NCBI GenBank assembly: GCA_964445715.1
Contig: CAYULJ010000042.1
Coordinates: 1 to 12,895 of the forward strand
Direction of reading: 5' to 3'
From: CAYPYS01 sp964445715
GTDB lineage: Bacteria; Omnitrophota; Gorgyraeia; Gorgyraeales; Gorgyraeaceae
DNA: 12,895 nucleotides
Shown here: positions 1 through 7,015 of the stretch, piece after piece
Numbering within the stretch: position 1 is the stretch's first letter
Layout of the letters: every line of letters begins with the position of its first letter
The notes under the pieces: model-generated
Told to the model about the DNA's origin: nothing
What the model saw: only the letters and a program-made list of their open reading frames with translations
Databases searched by the model: none
Translations under genes and position numbers: made by a program

Positions 1-733
1 CGATCTTATTGAGATTATAGTCATTCGTAAAGACCTTTGCGCTTAAGACCTTTGCGAGATTGACTATCTTCGCATCCACCTCTTTTATTTTCGGAAAATC
101 CTCATTATGGATCTTTACATCTATATTTGGATTTTTTTGCAATTTCCCTAGAATGTCTAGTCCTCGTCTTCCGCGTGCCCTCTTTAGCGAATCACTGGAA
201 TCGGCTATCTGCTGTAATTCCTTTAAGACAAATCGCGGCGCAATGAATTTGCCTTCAAGGAATCTAGTATTGCATATATCTGCGATGCGGCCGTCTATGA
301 TAACGCTCGTGTCAAGTATGACAAATTCTTCCCTCTGGTCCTGTCGTGCAAATTTAACATAAGGGACAATGATGTTAAACTCGTCTCTGCCGCGGATCGC
401 GACTATCATGCCTAAATAACAAAATATGAGCGTAAGCACAACGCGCAACGAATACAAAACAGTCTCGTCTATAGGGATCAACGACAATGTATCAGAGACC
501 AGCTTTGCCATTATAAGACCGAATATCAAACCAAATACGGCTGATGAAAGGCCTCTTACAGACACCTTCCTCATGATAAATTCAAACATGATTATAAATG
601 TAGCGGTGACAAAACCTATGAGCGCGCCGAGTATGCTAAAATCCGAGTCTCCAGCCTGCACAAACGAACCAATCTGAAAGCCTACTATAACGCTTAATAA
701 AATGAAAAAAATACGGATAAATACCAGAGTCAT
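1..733 (-). CDS. YacL-like membrane-anchored PIN-domain protein (3' end beyond the window)
   Basis: The visible 244 residues form an N-terminal membrane part with about four hydrophobic segments (near 4-25, 33-53, 61-84 and 94-113), followed by a PIN domain. The PIN part shows the acidic metal-binding pattern: D141 in ILDTSVIIDGR, E172 in VLKELQ, D220 in EVDAKIV and D238 in TNDYN. PIN domains are usually Mg-dependent ribonucleases. This architecture is that of B. subtilis YacL, which normally ends with a TRAM domain; that part would lie left of the window. The start is supported by a strong GGGGGAGG site just upstream. The gene follows mlaD across a 106-nt gap filled by a repeat. In Firmicutes yacL lies between disA and ispD downstream of clpC, so its position here fits that order. 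The family assignment is firm; the RNA target is unknown. Confidence 0.88.
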   Translation of the reverse strand, partial: MTLVFIRIFFILLSVIVGFQIGSFVQAGDSDFSILGALIGFVTATFIIMFEFIMRKVSVRGLSSAVFGLIFGLIMAKLVSDTLSLIPIDETVLYSLRVVLTLIFCYLGMIVAIRGRDEFNIIVPYVKFARQDQREEFVILDTSVIIDGRIADICNTRFLEGKFIAPRFVLKELQQIADSSDSLKRARGRRGLDILGKLQKNPNIDVKIHNEDFPKIKEVDAKIVNLAKVLSAKVFTNDYNLNKI

Positions 734-755
734 CTAAGTCCTCCCCCTTGCTTTG

Positions 756-838
756 CTTAATCTTGCACTTGTACCACTTATCCACACTGTAGGGGACACT
801 TAAGTGTCCCCTACAGTGTGGATAAGTGTAAAGTTAAG
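756..838. repeat. Long variant (83 bp) of the CTTAA-ended palindromic repeat, after mlaD
   Basis: The outer arms are CTTAATCTTGCACTT (756-770) and AAGTGTAAAGTTAAG (824-838). They are complementary at 12 of 15 positions and resemble the arms of the five other copies in the window. The inner part holds ACCACTT, also seen in the 60-bp copies, but continues into a different, much longer perfect palindrome. The copy ends one base after the mlaD stop codon and fills most of the gap to the yacL-like gene. No T-tract follows the hairpin in the transcribed direction, so it does not look like a standard intrinsic terminator. Confidence 0.72.
775..828. repeat. Perfect 54-bp palindrome without spacer
   Basis: Every base from 775 to 801 is complementary to its partner from 828 back to 802, with the centre at CTT|AAG. 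There is no loop spacer, so the transcript could fold into a hairpin of about 25 bp, and the DNA could extrude a cruciform. It lies inside the larger 756-838 repeat, between mlaD and the yacL-like gene. Perfect symmetry at this length suggests a recent or actively maintained element. Confidence 0.95.
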
Positions 839-839
839 T

Positions 840-1565
840 TTATTTTTTCTTTCTCTTGCTTTCCTTTGGCCTGTAGAGAAGTTTCCATGGATGTTTCTTT
901 ATATCCAGGACCATTTCATCTATATCATTATATAGTTTGTCGTCTGTCAAAAATTTGCCTATAGTACCTTCACCTTTTCTGACAACAGTCATGACCTCGC
1001 TTAATTCAGAACTCAATGTCTCAAGATTTGCAAGCGTGTTCTTCAAAGAAGCCCTGAATTCTTCGTCGCCAACGACTTTATTAATTGATTCTATCATCTT
1101 GTCCACTTTTGCCAATGTCTCCCTCGTTCCCCTCGTGAGCTCCTCAGTGGAAATAGGATCTTTGCCTCTTAAGGTGTCATCTTTTTTCAAAAGACGCGCC
1201 TCTCTGGTGCCTGGTATGATCTCAAGATATTTCTCACCCAAAAGCCCCAATGTATTTATAGTCGCGCTCGCGTCCTCATTGACCCATGTATTTTGTGCCA
1301 CCCATACCCGCAGTCGTATCATCGGGATATTTTCTTTCTCATCAAAATACACCTCTATATCCTGTACTTCGCCCACTTCCACCCCTGCATACCTGACAGG
1401 GGCACCGACGCTAATACCATTTGCAAAGCTAAAAAGCACCTTTAAAGTATAGCCCCGCTTGACGCTGTAGAAGTTTCCGATTGAAAATACTATGACGGAC
1501 AATATCACGATTCCTATAAAGATAAATATGCCAACCTTAAGTTCAAAGCTTGATTTGGTAAACAT
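840..1565 (-). CDS. mlaD: MlaD-type MCE-domain lipid transport protein
   Basis: This 241-residue protein has one N-terminal membrane helix (about 10-30) and one MCE domain (about 38-118) ending in the family-typical GLLGEKYLEI (107-116). A helical, partly coiled stretch follows (about 145-200), then a basic tail (KRKKK). MCE proteins form periplasmic hexameric rings anchored on the MlaE-MlaF ABC transporter and carry phospholipids between inner and outer membranes. The start is supported by AAGGAGG upstream. The gene begins 14 nt after mlaF, in an evident mlaE-mlaF-mlaD operon. At 241 residues it is longer than E. coli MlaD (183) because of the C-terminal helical extension. A soluble MlaC and the outer-membrane partner MlaA are not encoded in the window. 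The direction of lipid transport cannot be read from sequence. Confidence 0.93.
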   Translation of the reverse strand: MFTKSSFELKVGIFIFIGIVILSVIVFSIGNFYSVKRGYTLKVLFSFANGISVGAPVRYAGVEVGEVQDIEVYFDEKENIPMIRLRVWVAQNTWVNEDASATINTLGLLGEKYLEIIPGTREARLLKKDDTLRGKDPISTEELTRGTRETLAKVDKMIESINKVVGDEEFRASLKNTLANLETLSSELSEVMTVVRKGEGTIGKFLTDDKLYNDIDEMVLDIKKHPWKLLYRPKESKRKKK

Positions 1566-1579
1566 TGCCTGCCTCCTTT

Positions 1580-2329
1580 TTATACGGTCTCGGTCATAGG
1601 CCCCTTAGCGGCGCCTGTTATAAACTGTTTTACTAACGGATCTTTAGTATTTTTTATCTGTTTAACCGGCCCGACTTCGACGATCTTACCGTTATAAAGC
1701 ATCGCGACTCTGTCTGCCACCTTATAGGCGCTCACCATGTCATGCGTGACCACAATAGAGGTCACCTTTAATTTTTTGCTCAGATCTATAATGAGTTCGT
1801 TAATCGCATCAGCGCCTATTGGGTCTACACCTGTTGTTGGCTCGTCGTACAAAATAATCTTTGGGTCATTGCATATCGCCCTTGCCAGGCCCACTCGTTT
1901 TCTCATGCCTCCGCTCAATTCAGCAGGCATGAGTTCTTCTATGCCTTTCAGTCCCACCATTGCCAGCGATCTTGCAACCTTCTTGCGAATATCGCTCTCC
2001 GGAATATCAGTATGCTCCCTTAAAGCAAAACTAACATTTTCATACACTGTCAATGAATCAAAAAGCGCGGCGCCCTGAAAAAGCATGCCAAAAGTGAGTC
2101 GCAACCTGTCCAATTCTTTTTCATCCATCCTGCCGACATCTGAGCCGTCTATTATTACCTGGCCAGAGTCTGGCTTAAGAAGTCCTATAGTATGCTTTAA
2201 CAAAACACTCTTACCGCAACCTGAGCGTCCTATAATTACCATTGTTTCCCCGGAATTTATGGTGAGGTTTAGATTTTCTAATACTCTATTGCCGCCGAAC
2301 GATTTTGATAAATTTATTATCTCTATCAT
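1580..2329 (-). CDS. mlaF: MlaF-type ABC transporter ATPase
   Basis: This 249-residue ATPase energises the MlaE permease. It has Walker A GRSGCGKS (34-41), the Q-loop glutamine at 85, signature LSGGM (138-142), Walker B IILYDE (158-163) and the switch histidine H196 in VVTHD. The LSGGMRKRVGLARA form of the signature is typical of the MlaF/Ttg2A/Mkl group rather than of generic ABC importers. It starts 4 nt after the mlaE stop with only a weak ribosome site, which suggests translational coupling. All catalytic motifs are intact and the length is normal. Confidence 0.95.
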   Translation of the reverse strand: MIEIINLSKSFGGNRVLENLNLTINSGETMVIIGRSGCGKSVLLKHTIGLLKPDSGQVIIDGSDVGRMDEKELDRLRLTFGMLFQGAALFDSLTVYENVSFALREHTDIPESDIRKKVARSLAMVGLKGIEELMPAELSGGMRKRVGLARAICNDPKIILYDEPTTGVDPIGADAINELIIDLSKKLKVTSIVVTHDMVSAYKVADRVAMLYNGKIVEVGPVKQIKNTKDPLVKQFITGAAKGPMTETV

Positions 2330-2333
2330 AGTC

Positions 2334-3116
2334 TTATGGGAACACGAAATAAAATAGGGCGGTAAACAAGCAATCCGCCATAATGATTAAAATAAACGAG
2401 GTCACGACTGAAAGTGTCGTGGCCTTGCCCACACCTTCAGCGCCTCCTTCTGTCCTAAAACCTTCATAGCATGAGACAATACATATAATCATAGCGAATA
2501 CAAAAGACTTAAAAAGTCCCGTGAATACATCCTTGAACATAAGCGGATCATATGTCATTTTTATGTATATCGTAGAGCCTATGAGCAATTTGTACACGCC
2601 TATGATATAACCTCCGACTATCCCTAAAAAATCAGCGTATACGGTGAGTAGCGGTAGCATCAGACAGAGCGCTAAAAATCTAGGCACGACCAGATACTTC
2701 ACGGGATTTGCCGCGAGGGTCTCGAGCGCGTCTATCTGCTCGGTCACCTTCATTGTGCCGAGCTCAGCAGTGATGCTTGCTCCCACCCTGCCAGCTACCA
2801 CCAGCGCAGTCAACACAGGACCCAACTCCCTGACCATTGACAGCGCGACAAGGCTCGATATATAGATCTGCGCGTTCATCTTGGTGAGCTGATAGGCGCT
2901 CTGAAGCGCAAGCACCATACCTGTAAAGAAAGCTACTAAAAACACAATAGGAAAACTTAGTACGCCGATCTTGTACAACTGTACTGAAAATTCCTTTTTC
3001 CTAAAAGGCGGCACGAATATATGAAAGAGAGTGCTTATAAAAAGGTGGAACATGCCCCCTATATAGGTAAAGAAGTTCAATGACTTATTGCCTAATGACT
3101 TGATTATATTTTTCAT
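2334..3116 (-). CDS. mlaE: MlaE-type ABC transporter permease
   Basis: This 260-residue inner-membrane protein belongs to the MlaE (DUF140/Ttg2B) permease family. The most conserved stretch begins at RELGPVLTALVVAGRVGAS (96-114) and continues through EQIDALETL (127-135). A second family motif, GFRTEGGAEGVGKATT, is at 219-234. About five to six hydrophobic segments are visible. MlaE forms the dimeric membrane core under the MlaD ring. It is the first gene of the tight mlaE-mlaF-mlaD set and is separated from the AsmA-like gene upstream by 181 nt that hold a long inverted repeat. The ribosome site is weak, so the start rests on family length and the N-terminal amphipathic region. Confidence 0.95.
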   Translation of the reverse strand: MKNIIKSLGNKSLNFFTYIGGMFHLFISTLFHIFVPPFRKKEFSVQLYKIGVLSFPIVFLVAFFTGMVLALQSAYQLTKMNAQIYISSLVALSMVRELGPVLTALVVAGRVGASITAELGTMKVTEQIDALETLAANPVKYLVVPRFLALCLMLPLLTVYADFLGIVGGYIIGVYKLLIGSTIYIKMTYDPLMFKDVFTGLFKSFVFAMIICIVSCYEGFRTEGGAEGVGKATTLSVVTSFILIIMADCLFTALFYFVFP

Positions 3117-3140
3117 AGTAACACCATTCTCTGATATCTT

Positions 3141-3292
3141 AGACCGAAGCTGTACTCAAAAAGACGCTCGGCCAGTGTTAGTTTATCGAAGAATTGGGCC
3201 TCGCTCCGTTTATTTTGACAGGCCGACTTTAAGGTAATGCAAGATTTTCTGTTGCGCAAAATGAAAAGGCTTTTTTAGCACAACTTCGGCCT
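3141..3292. repeat. Imperfect long inverted repeat in the AsmA-like/mlaE gap
   Basis: The 181-nt gap from 3117 to 3297 contains no gene. Arms at 3141-3168 and 3265-3292 are complementary at about 21 of 28 positions, sharing a CCGAAG...TGT...CT...AAAAAG pattern. A nested pair, TCGGCC (3168-3173) and GGCCGA (3221-3226), would sit inside the large loop. All four transition mismatches in the outer arms become G-U pairs in a minus-strand transcript, which fits RNA-level folding. It begins five bases after the stop of the AsmA-like gene. It shares no obvious sequence with the CTTAAG-ended family. No confident promoter for mlaEFD was found in the gap. Confidence 0.6.
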
Positions 3293-3297
3293 ATCTG

Positions 3298-4401
3298 TTA
3301 AAATTTTATGTTGCGCTCTATGACAAAAAACTCTTCGTTCTCTCTGAGTTTCATCTTTAACTGTTCTGAGCCTATCTTGTATCCCAGACTCATCTCTTCA
3401 GGATTTTCCCTATCTTCGTAAGTCGTAAGCGGCTCTCTCGCCATTGTCTTGAAACCCACCTGCATCTTATCCCCTATATCCTTCTCCATGCTTAACTCAT
3501 CTGTGCCTTTTTTCGTTATATCCCAGCCTTGCCATACTATTGTCTTGACGTCTGAGCGAATCCTCACGCCATCAAAAAAACCGCCCTTTGAAATCTCCCT
3601 TAAGTCTACGTAACCTTCCATTGTCAAAGTTCCACTATCGTGCTTAAAACTTGAATCCACTATGTTGATTATAGGTCCAAAACCTTCCAGCTTAAGCCTT
3701 ATAGTATTATATTCTACAGAACCAAAACGCCCTCTTCTACTCTCTATCATCCCTTCTGAAAAAATATTACCTGCTAAATTTCCAGTTATATTAAAACCGC
3801 CACTTACGATACCAAAGACAATGTCTTTATCCTTTATCCTTGAAGCTGGAGAAAGACGTCTCATATCCAGTCTGTCTATCTCGAGCCGAAGGTCTACCTC
3901 GTATGGAGTTGCCAATGAAAGTTTGCCCATTACTTTATGCGCCCTGCCAAAAAGTAACTTTTCTATCTCCAGCTGTCCATTCGCAATCTTAAAGAACGCC
4001 CTAAAGGGCAAAAGCGGCTCTGAATTCTGCGTGATATTTCCAGAGAAAAGTTTTCCGCTAAAGCCTGTCGGCTGCCCCTTTTTATCTCTCGCAATGCGAC
4101 CTTTTATAACAATGTCACCTGAGAATTCATTGCCCTTGAAAACCAGGCCATCTATGTTTATCTTGGAAAACAAAAAACCATCATTTAATAGATTTACATC
4201 CAATGAGACAGGTGTATCGATTTCTGTGTCACGCCACACCTGTCCGTAATCCAGATCCTTTTGTCCTGCGTAAAAATAGAAATCTTCTCTTTGGATAAAA
4301 ATATTTTCGTAGACCTGAGGCGCTATATTTATAAGAACGGCTGCCAGTAAAATAAACAACAATGTCATCCTTATCTTACGCCTGATAACAAGATAATACA
4401 T
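3298..4401 (-). CDS. AsmA/TamB-like membrane-anchored periplasmic protein
   Basis: I do not recognise a named family with certainty. The 367-residue product starts with a short basic segment and one membrane helix (about 12-30). The rest is rich in alternating polar and hydrophobic strands of the AsmA/TamB kind (for example GDIVIKGRIA near 95-104 and GTLTMEGYVDL near 257-267), and it ends in phenylalanine. Proteins of that fold can form lipid-carrying bridges across the periplasm. The gene sits directly before mlaEFD, so a lipid-traffic role is my inference. The reading frame extends to an ATG at 4446, but that ATG and the next 10 codons or so lie inside the 4417-4476 repeat. I therefore prefer the ATG at 4401, although its ribosome site is weak. 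A further candidate is the ATG at 4368. Confidence 0.72.
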   Translation of the reverse strand: MYYLVIRRKIRMTLLFILLAAVLINIAPQVYENIFIQREDFYFYAGQKDLDYGQVWRDTEIDTPVSLDVNLLNDGFLFSKINIDGLVFKGNEFSGDIVIKGRIARDKKGQPTGFSGKLFSGNITQNSEPLLPFRAFFKIANGQLEIEKLLFGRAHKVMGKLSLATPYEVDLRLEIDRLDMRRLSPASRIKDKDIVFGIVSGGFNITGNLAGNIFSEGMIESRRGRFGSVEYNTIRLKLEGFGPIINIVDSSFKHDSGTLTMEGYVDLREISKGGFFDGVRIRSDVKTIVWQGWDITKKGTDELSMEKDIGDKMQVGFKTMAREPLTTYEDRENPEEMSLGYKIGSEQLKMKLRENEEFFVIERNIKF

Positions 4402-4416
4402 ATGGCCTGCACTTCG

Positions 4417-4476
4417 CTTAAGTTCACATACCACTTCGTGGCACATGCTTTCTCATTGTTAAAGTGTAAACTTAAG
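4417..4476. repeat. 60-bp palindromic repeat copy, after clpC
   Basis: This is a full-length copy of the CTTAAG-ended family. The outer arms CTTAAGTTCACA and TGTAAACTTAAG pair with one C-A mismatch, which becomes G-U in the minus-strand transcript. Inside is the short hairpin CCACTTCGTGG, then CATTGTTAAAG, identical to part of the short copies. It ends two bases after the clpC stop and precedes the AsmA-like gene. It differs from the copy at 11624-11683 (read in reverse) at only about 4 of 60 positions. Confidence 0.88.
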
Positions 4477-4478
4477 AT

Positions 4479-6932
4479 TTATTTAAACACCAATTTTGCG
4501 TTTTTGGCAGAGACCTTTATTGATTTCTCCTTATTGTCGGATCTGTTCGAAATGATCTCTTCTGCCAATGGATCTTCTAAAAGTCTTTGTATGGTGCGCT
4601 TCAGCGGCCTTGCGCCAAAGACAGAGTCAAAACCGCTCTCCACCAGCACTTCTTTTGCCTTATCATCTAATTCGATTTTTATGTCTTGCTCCTTTAGTCT
4701 ATTCATCACCTCTTGCAATTCTATCTCTACTATACCATATAGATGTTCTTTTGTAAGATGATGAAATACAATGATATCATCGATCCTGTTCAGGAACTCG
4801 GGCTTAAATGTCTTTTTTACCTGATCAAGAAGCTTTTCTTTCATACTCTTGTAACTAGCATCTTCTTTTTCTGATTTAAAACCAATGGTACTCTGTTTTT
4901 TGAAGATTTCAGCTCCGACATTAGACGTCATGATAAGGATTGTATTTCTAAAGTCTACTTTTCTGCCAAAACTATCAGTAAGCCGACCATCTTCCAAAAC
5001 CTGAAGTAAGATATTGAAGACATCAGGATGTGCCTTTTCTATCTCATCCAAGAGCACCACTGAATATGGCCTCCTTCTGACCTTCTCTGTGAGTTGACCT
5101 CCTTCTTCATATCCTACATAACCCGGAGGTGCGCCTACCAGACGCGAGACATTGAACTTCTCCATATATTCTGACATATCTATCTGGATAAGCGCATTCT
5201 CATCACCAAACATAAATTCTGCAAGCACCCTGCCTAGGTGAGTCTTACCTACGCCAGTCGGCCCGAGAAAGATAAAAGAACCGATCGGCCTTTTTGGATT
5301 CTTTATGCCAGCTCGCGAACGCCTCACTGCATGGGCAATAGCGCTTATGGCCTCATCCTGACCTATTATCTTCTTATGAAGCTCTTCTTCCATTTTTAAA
5401 AGACGTTCGGATTCTTTTTGTTCCAGCCTGACAATAGGGATGCCTGTCCATTTCGCAACAATGCCCGCTATAAGCTCTTCGTCGACCTTTGGCCGCGCAT
5501 CCATCTTTGATTTCTTCCAGTCCTGTCTGAACTTGTCAAGTTTTTTGCGCTCGTCTTTTTCCTTATCACGTAAACTAGCTGCCTTTTCAAAATCTTGGTC
5601 TTTTATCGCAGTGTCTTTTTCTTTACGCGTGCTCTCTATATCTTCTTCCATCTTTTTCATCTCCGGAGGAGCAGTCATGATGGAAAGCCTTGCCTTTGCG
5701 CCAGCTTCATCGATCAGATCGATTGCCTTGTCTGGCAAAAATCTTCCGGCAATGTATCTGTCTGATAATTTACTGGCTGCCTCGAGCGCATCGTCAGTGA
5801 TCTCCACCTTATGATGTTCCTCGTATCTGTCTCTCAAGCCCTTTAATATCGCTATTGTCTCTTCGACTGTCGGAGGATCCACCATTATTGTCTGGAATCG
5901 CCTCTCAAGGGCTGCGTCTTTTTCTATATGCTTTCTGTATTCGTCGAGGGTCGTAGCGCCAATGCACTGGATCTCGCCCCTGGAAAGCGCTGGCTTTAAA
6001 ATATTAGAGGCGTCTATGGCGCCCTCTGCTCCGCCTGCGCCGACCAAGGTATGCAGCTCGTCGATAAACATGATCACGTTTTCTGAGCGTTTCATCTCAT
6101 CCATGACCGCTTTTATCCTCTCTTCGAACTGTCCTCTGTATTTTGTGCCTGCGATCATAAGAGCTAGGTCCAAAATAATAACGCGCTTACCCTTTAATAT
6201 CTCTGGTATATCTCCTTTTACGATCTTCTGCGCAAGCCCTTCGACAATGGCAGTCTTCCCGACTCCAGCCTCGCCTAAAAGCACAGGATTATTCTTGGTG
6301 CGTCTCGAAAGTATCTGAATCACTCTTTCGATCTCATTTTGTCTGCCGATCACCGGGTCAAGTTTATTTTCGCGCACAAGCTGATTAAGGTTTCGTCCGA
6401 ATGCGTCAAGCGCAGGCGTCTTCGAACCTGCCTTTACACCTGCAGCACGGCCTGTTCCTTTTTTCATGCCTCCACCGCCAGTAAAACCAGGTGTTGCAGA
6501 ACCCAAGAGATCTACTATCTCCTGCCTGACTTTCTCCAGATCCAGGCCCAGATTCATAAGCACCTGAGAAGCTACGCCTTCTCCTTCTTTTATAAGTCCT
6601 AGCAAAATATGCTCTGTGCCAATGTAATTATGGCCCAATGCCCTAGCTTCTTCGCCCGAAAGCTCTATTGCCTTTTTGGCCTTTGGCGTAAAAGGGATAT
6701 CACCTGAAACAGCTGTACTCGTCCCTGGTTTTACGATCTTCTCAATCTCCAATCGTATCTGCTGCAAGCTCAGCCCCATTTTCTGGAGCACGACTGCTGC
6801 GACTCCTTCGCCTTCTCTTACGAGTCCGAGCAAAATGTGCTCTGTGCCTATGTAATCGTGATTAAACCTTTTTGCTTCTTCCTTGGCAAGTAAGATTACC
6901 TTTCTTGCCCGCTCTGTAAAACGATTAAACAT
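4479..6932 (-). CDS. clpC: ClpC, AAA+ unfoldase of the Clp protease
   Basis: This 817-residue HSP100 unfoldase has the full ClpC layout. Two Clp N-domain repeats lie at about 3-65 and 78-140, each with a YIGTEHILLGL motif. AAA module 1 has Walker A GEAGVGKT (220-227) and Walker B VIMFID (about 286-291). A UVR-type coiled-coil middle region (about 425-470) marks ClpC as opposed to ClpA or ClpB. AAA module 2 has Walker A GPTGVGKT (557-564) and Walker B VVLLDE (625-630). IGF at 683-685 occupies the place of the ClpP-docking loop, so partnership with ClpP is expected, though no clpP is in the window. The start is supported by AGGAGGGG. It follows mcsB, whose product marks substrates for ClpC by arginine phosphorylation in Firmicutes. 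All key residues are present. Confidence 0.97.
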   Translation of the reverse strand: MFNRFTERARKVILLAKEEAKRFNHDYIGTEHILLGLVREGEGVAAVVLQKMGLSLQQIRLEIEKIVKPGTSTAVSGDIPFTPKAKKAIELSGEEARALGHNYIGTEHILLGLIKEGEGVASQVLMNLGLDLEKVRQEIVDLLGSATPGFTGGGGMKKGTGRAAGVKAGSKTPALDAFGRNLNQLVRENKLDPVIGRQNEIERVIQILSRRTKNNPVLLGEAGVGKTAIVEGLAQKIVKGDIPEILKGKRVIILDLALMIAGTKYRGQFEERIKAVMDEMKRSENVIMFIDELHTLVGAGGAEGAIDASNILKPALSRGEIQCIGATTLDEYRKHIEKDAALERRFQTIMVDPPTVEETIAILKGLRDRYEEHHKVEITDDALEAASKLSDRYIAGRFLPDKAIDLIDEAGAKARLSIMTAPPEMKKMEEDIESTRKEKDTAIKDQDFEKAASLRDKEKDERKKLDKFRQDWKKSKMDARPKVDEELIAGIVAKWTGIPIVRLEQKESERLLKMEEELHKKIIGQDEAISAIAHAVRRSRAGIKNPKRPIGSFIFLGPTGVGKTHLGRVLAEFMFGDENALIQIDMSEYMEKFNVSRLVGAPPGYVGYEEGGQLTEKVRRRPYSVVLLDEIEKAHPDVFNILLQVLEDGRLTDSFGRKVDFRNTILIMTSNVGAEIFKKQSTIGFKSEKEDASYKSMKEKLLDQVKKTFKPEFLNRIDDIIVFHHLTKEHLYGIVEIELQEVMNRLKEQDIKIELDDKAKEVLVESGFDSVFGARPLKRTIQRLLEDPLAEEIISNRSDNKEKSIKVSAKNAKLVFK

Positions 6933-6965
6933 CTTTCCCCTCCTGTTTTAAGTTGACATCTTTTC

Positions 6966-7006
6966 CTTAAGTTTACACTTCAACAATGTTAAAGTGTAAA
7001 CTTAAG
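6966..7006. repeat. Short (41 bp) palindromic repeat copy, between mcsB and clpC
   Basis: Arms CTTAAGTTTACACTT (6966-6980) and AAGTGTAAACTTAAG (6992-7006) are perfectly complementary, followed inward by one C-A mismatch (G-U in the minus-strand transcript), three more pairs and an AAT loop. It starts nine bases after the mcsB stop and lies 33 bases before the clpC start. The left half is nearly identical to the left half of the 11624-11683 copy. No T-tract follows in the transcribed direction. Confidence 0.92.
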
Positions 7007-7015
7007 CTTATACGC

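Noticed and set aside
60..677. Plus-strand open frames across the yacL-like gene
   Set aside because: They are antisense shadows; the minus frame encodes a recognisable membrane-PIN protein with catalytic residues and a strong ribosome site.
3117..3297. Hidden small gene, tRNA or riboswitch in the largest gap
   Set aside because: No frame with a convincing start and ribosome site, no cloverleaf and no recognised aptamer; the gap is explained mostly by an imperfect inverted repeat.
4402..4761. Plus-strand frame of 119 residues starting in the repeat and running antisense to clpC
   Set aside because: It is antisense to the conserved ClpC C-terminus. Its VAHAFSLLKCKLK start resembles frames at other repeat copies only because the repeat is shared.
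6966..7006. Intrinsic terminator after mcsB
   Set aside because: The hairpin is long but AT-rich, and no run of T follows on the minus strand; clpC is expected to be co-transcribed with mcsB.
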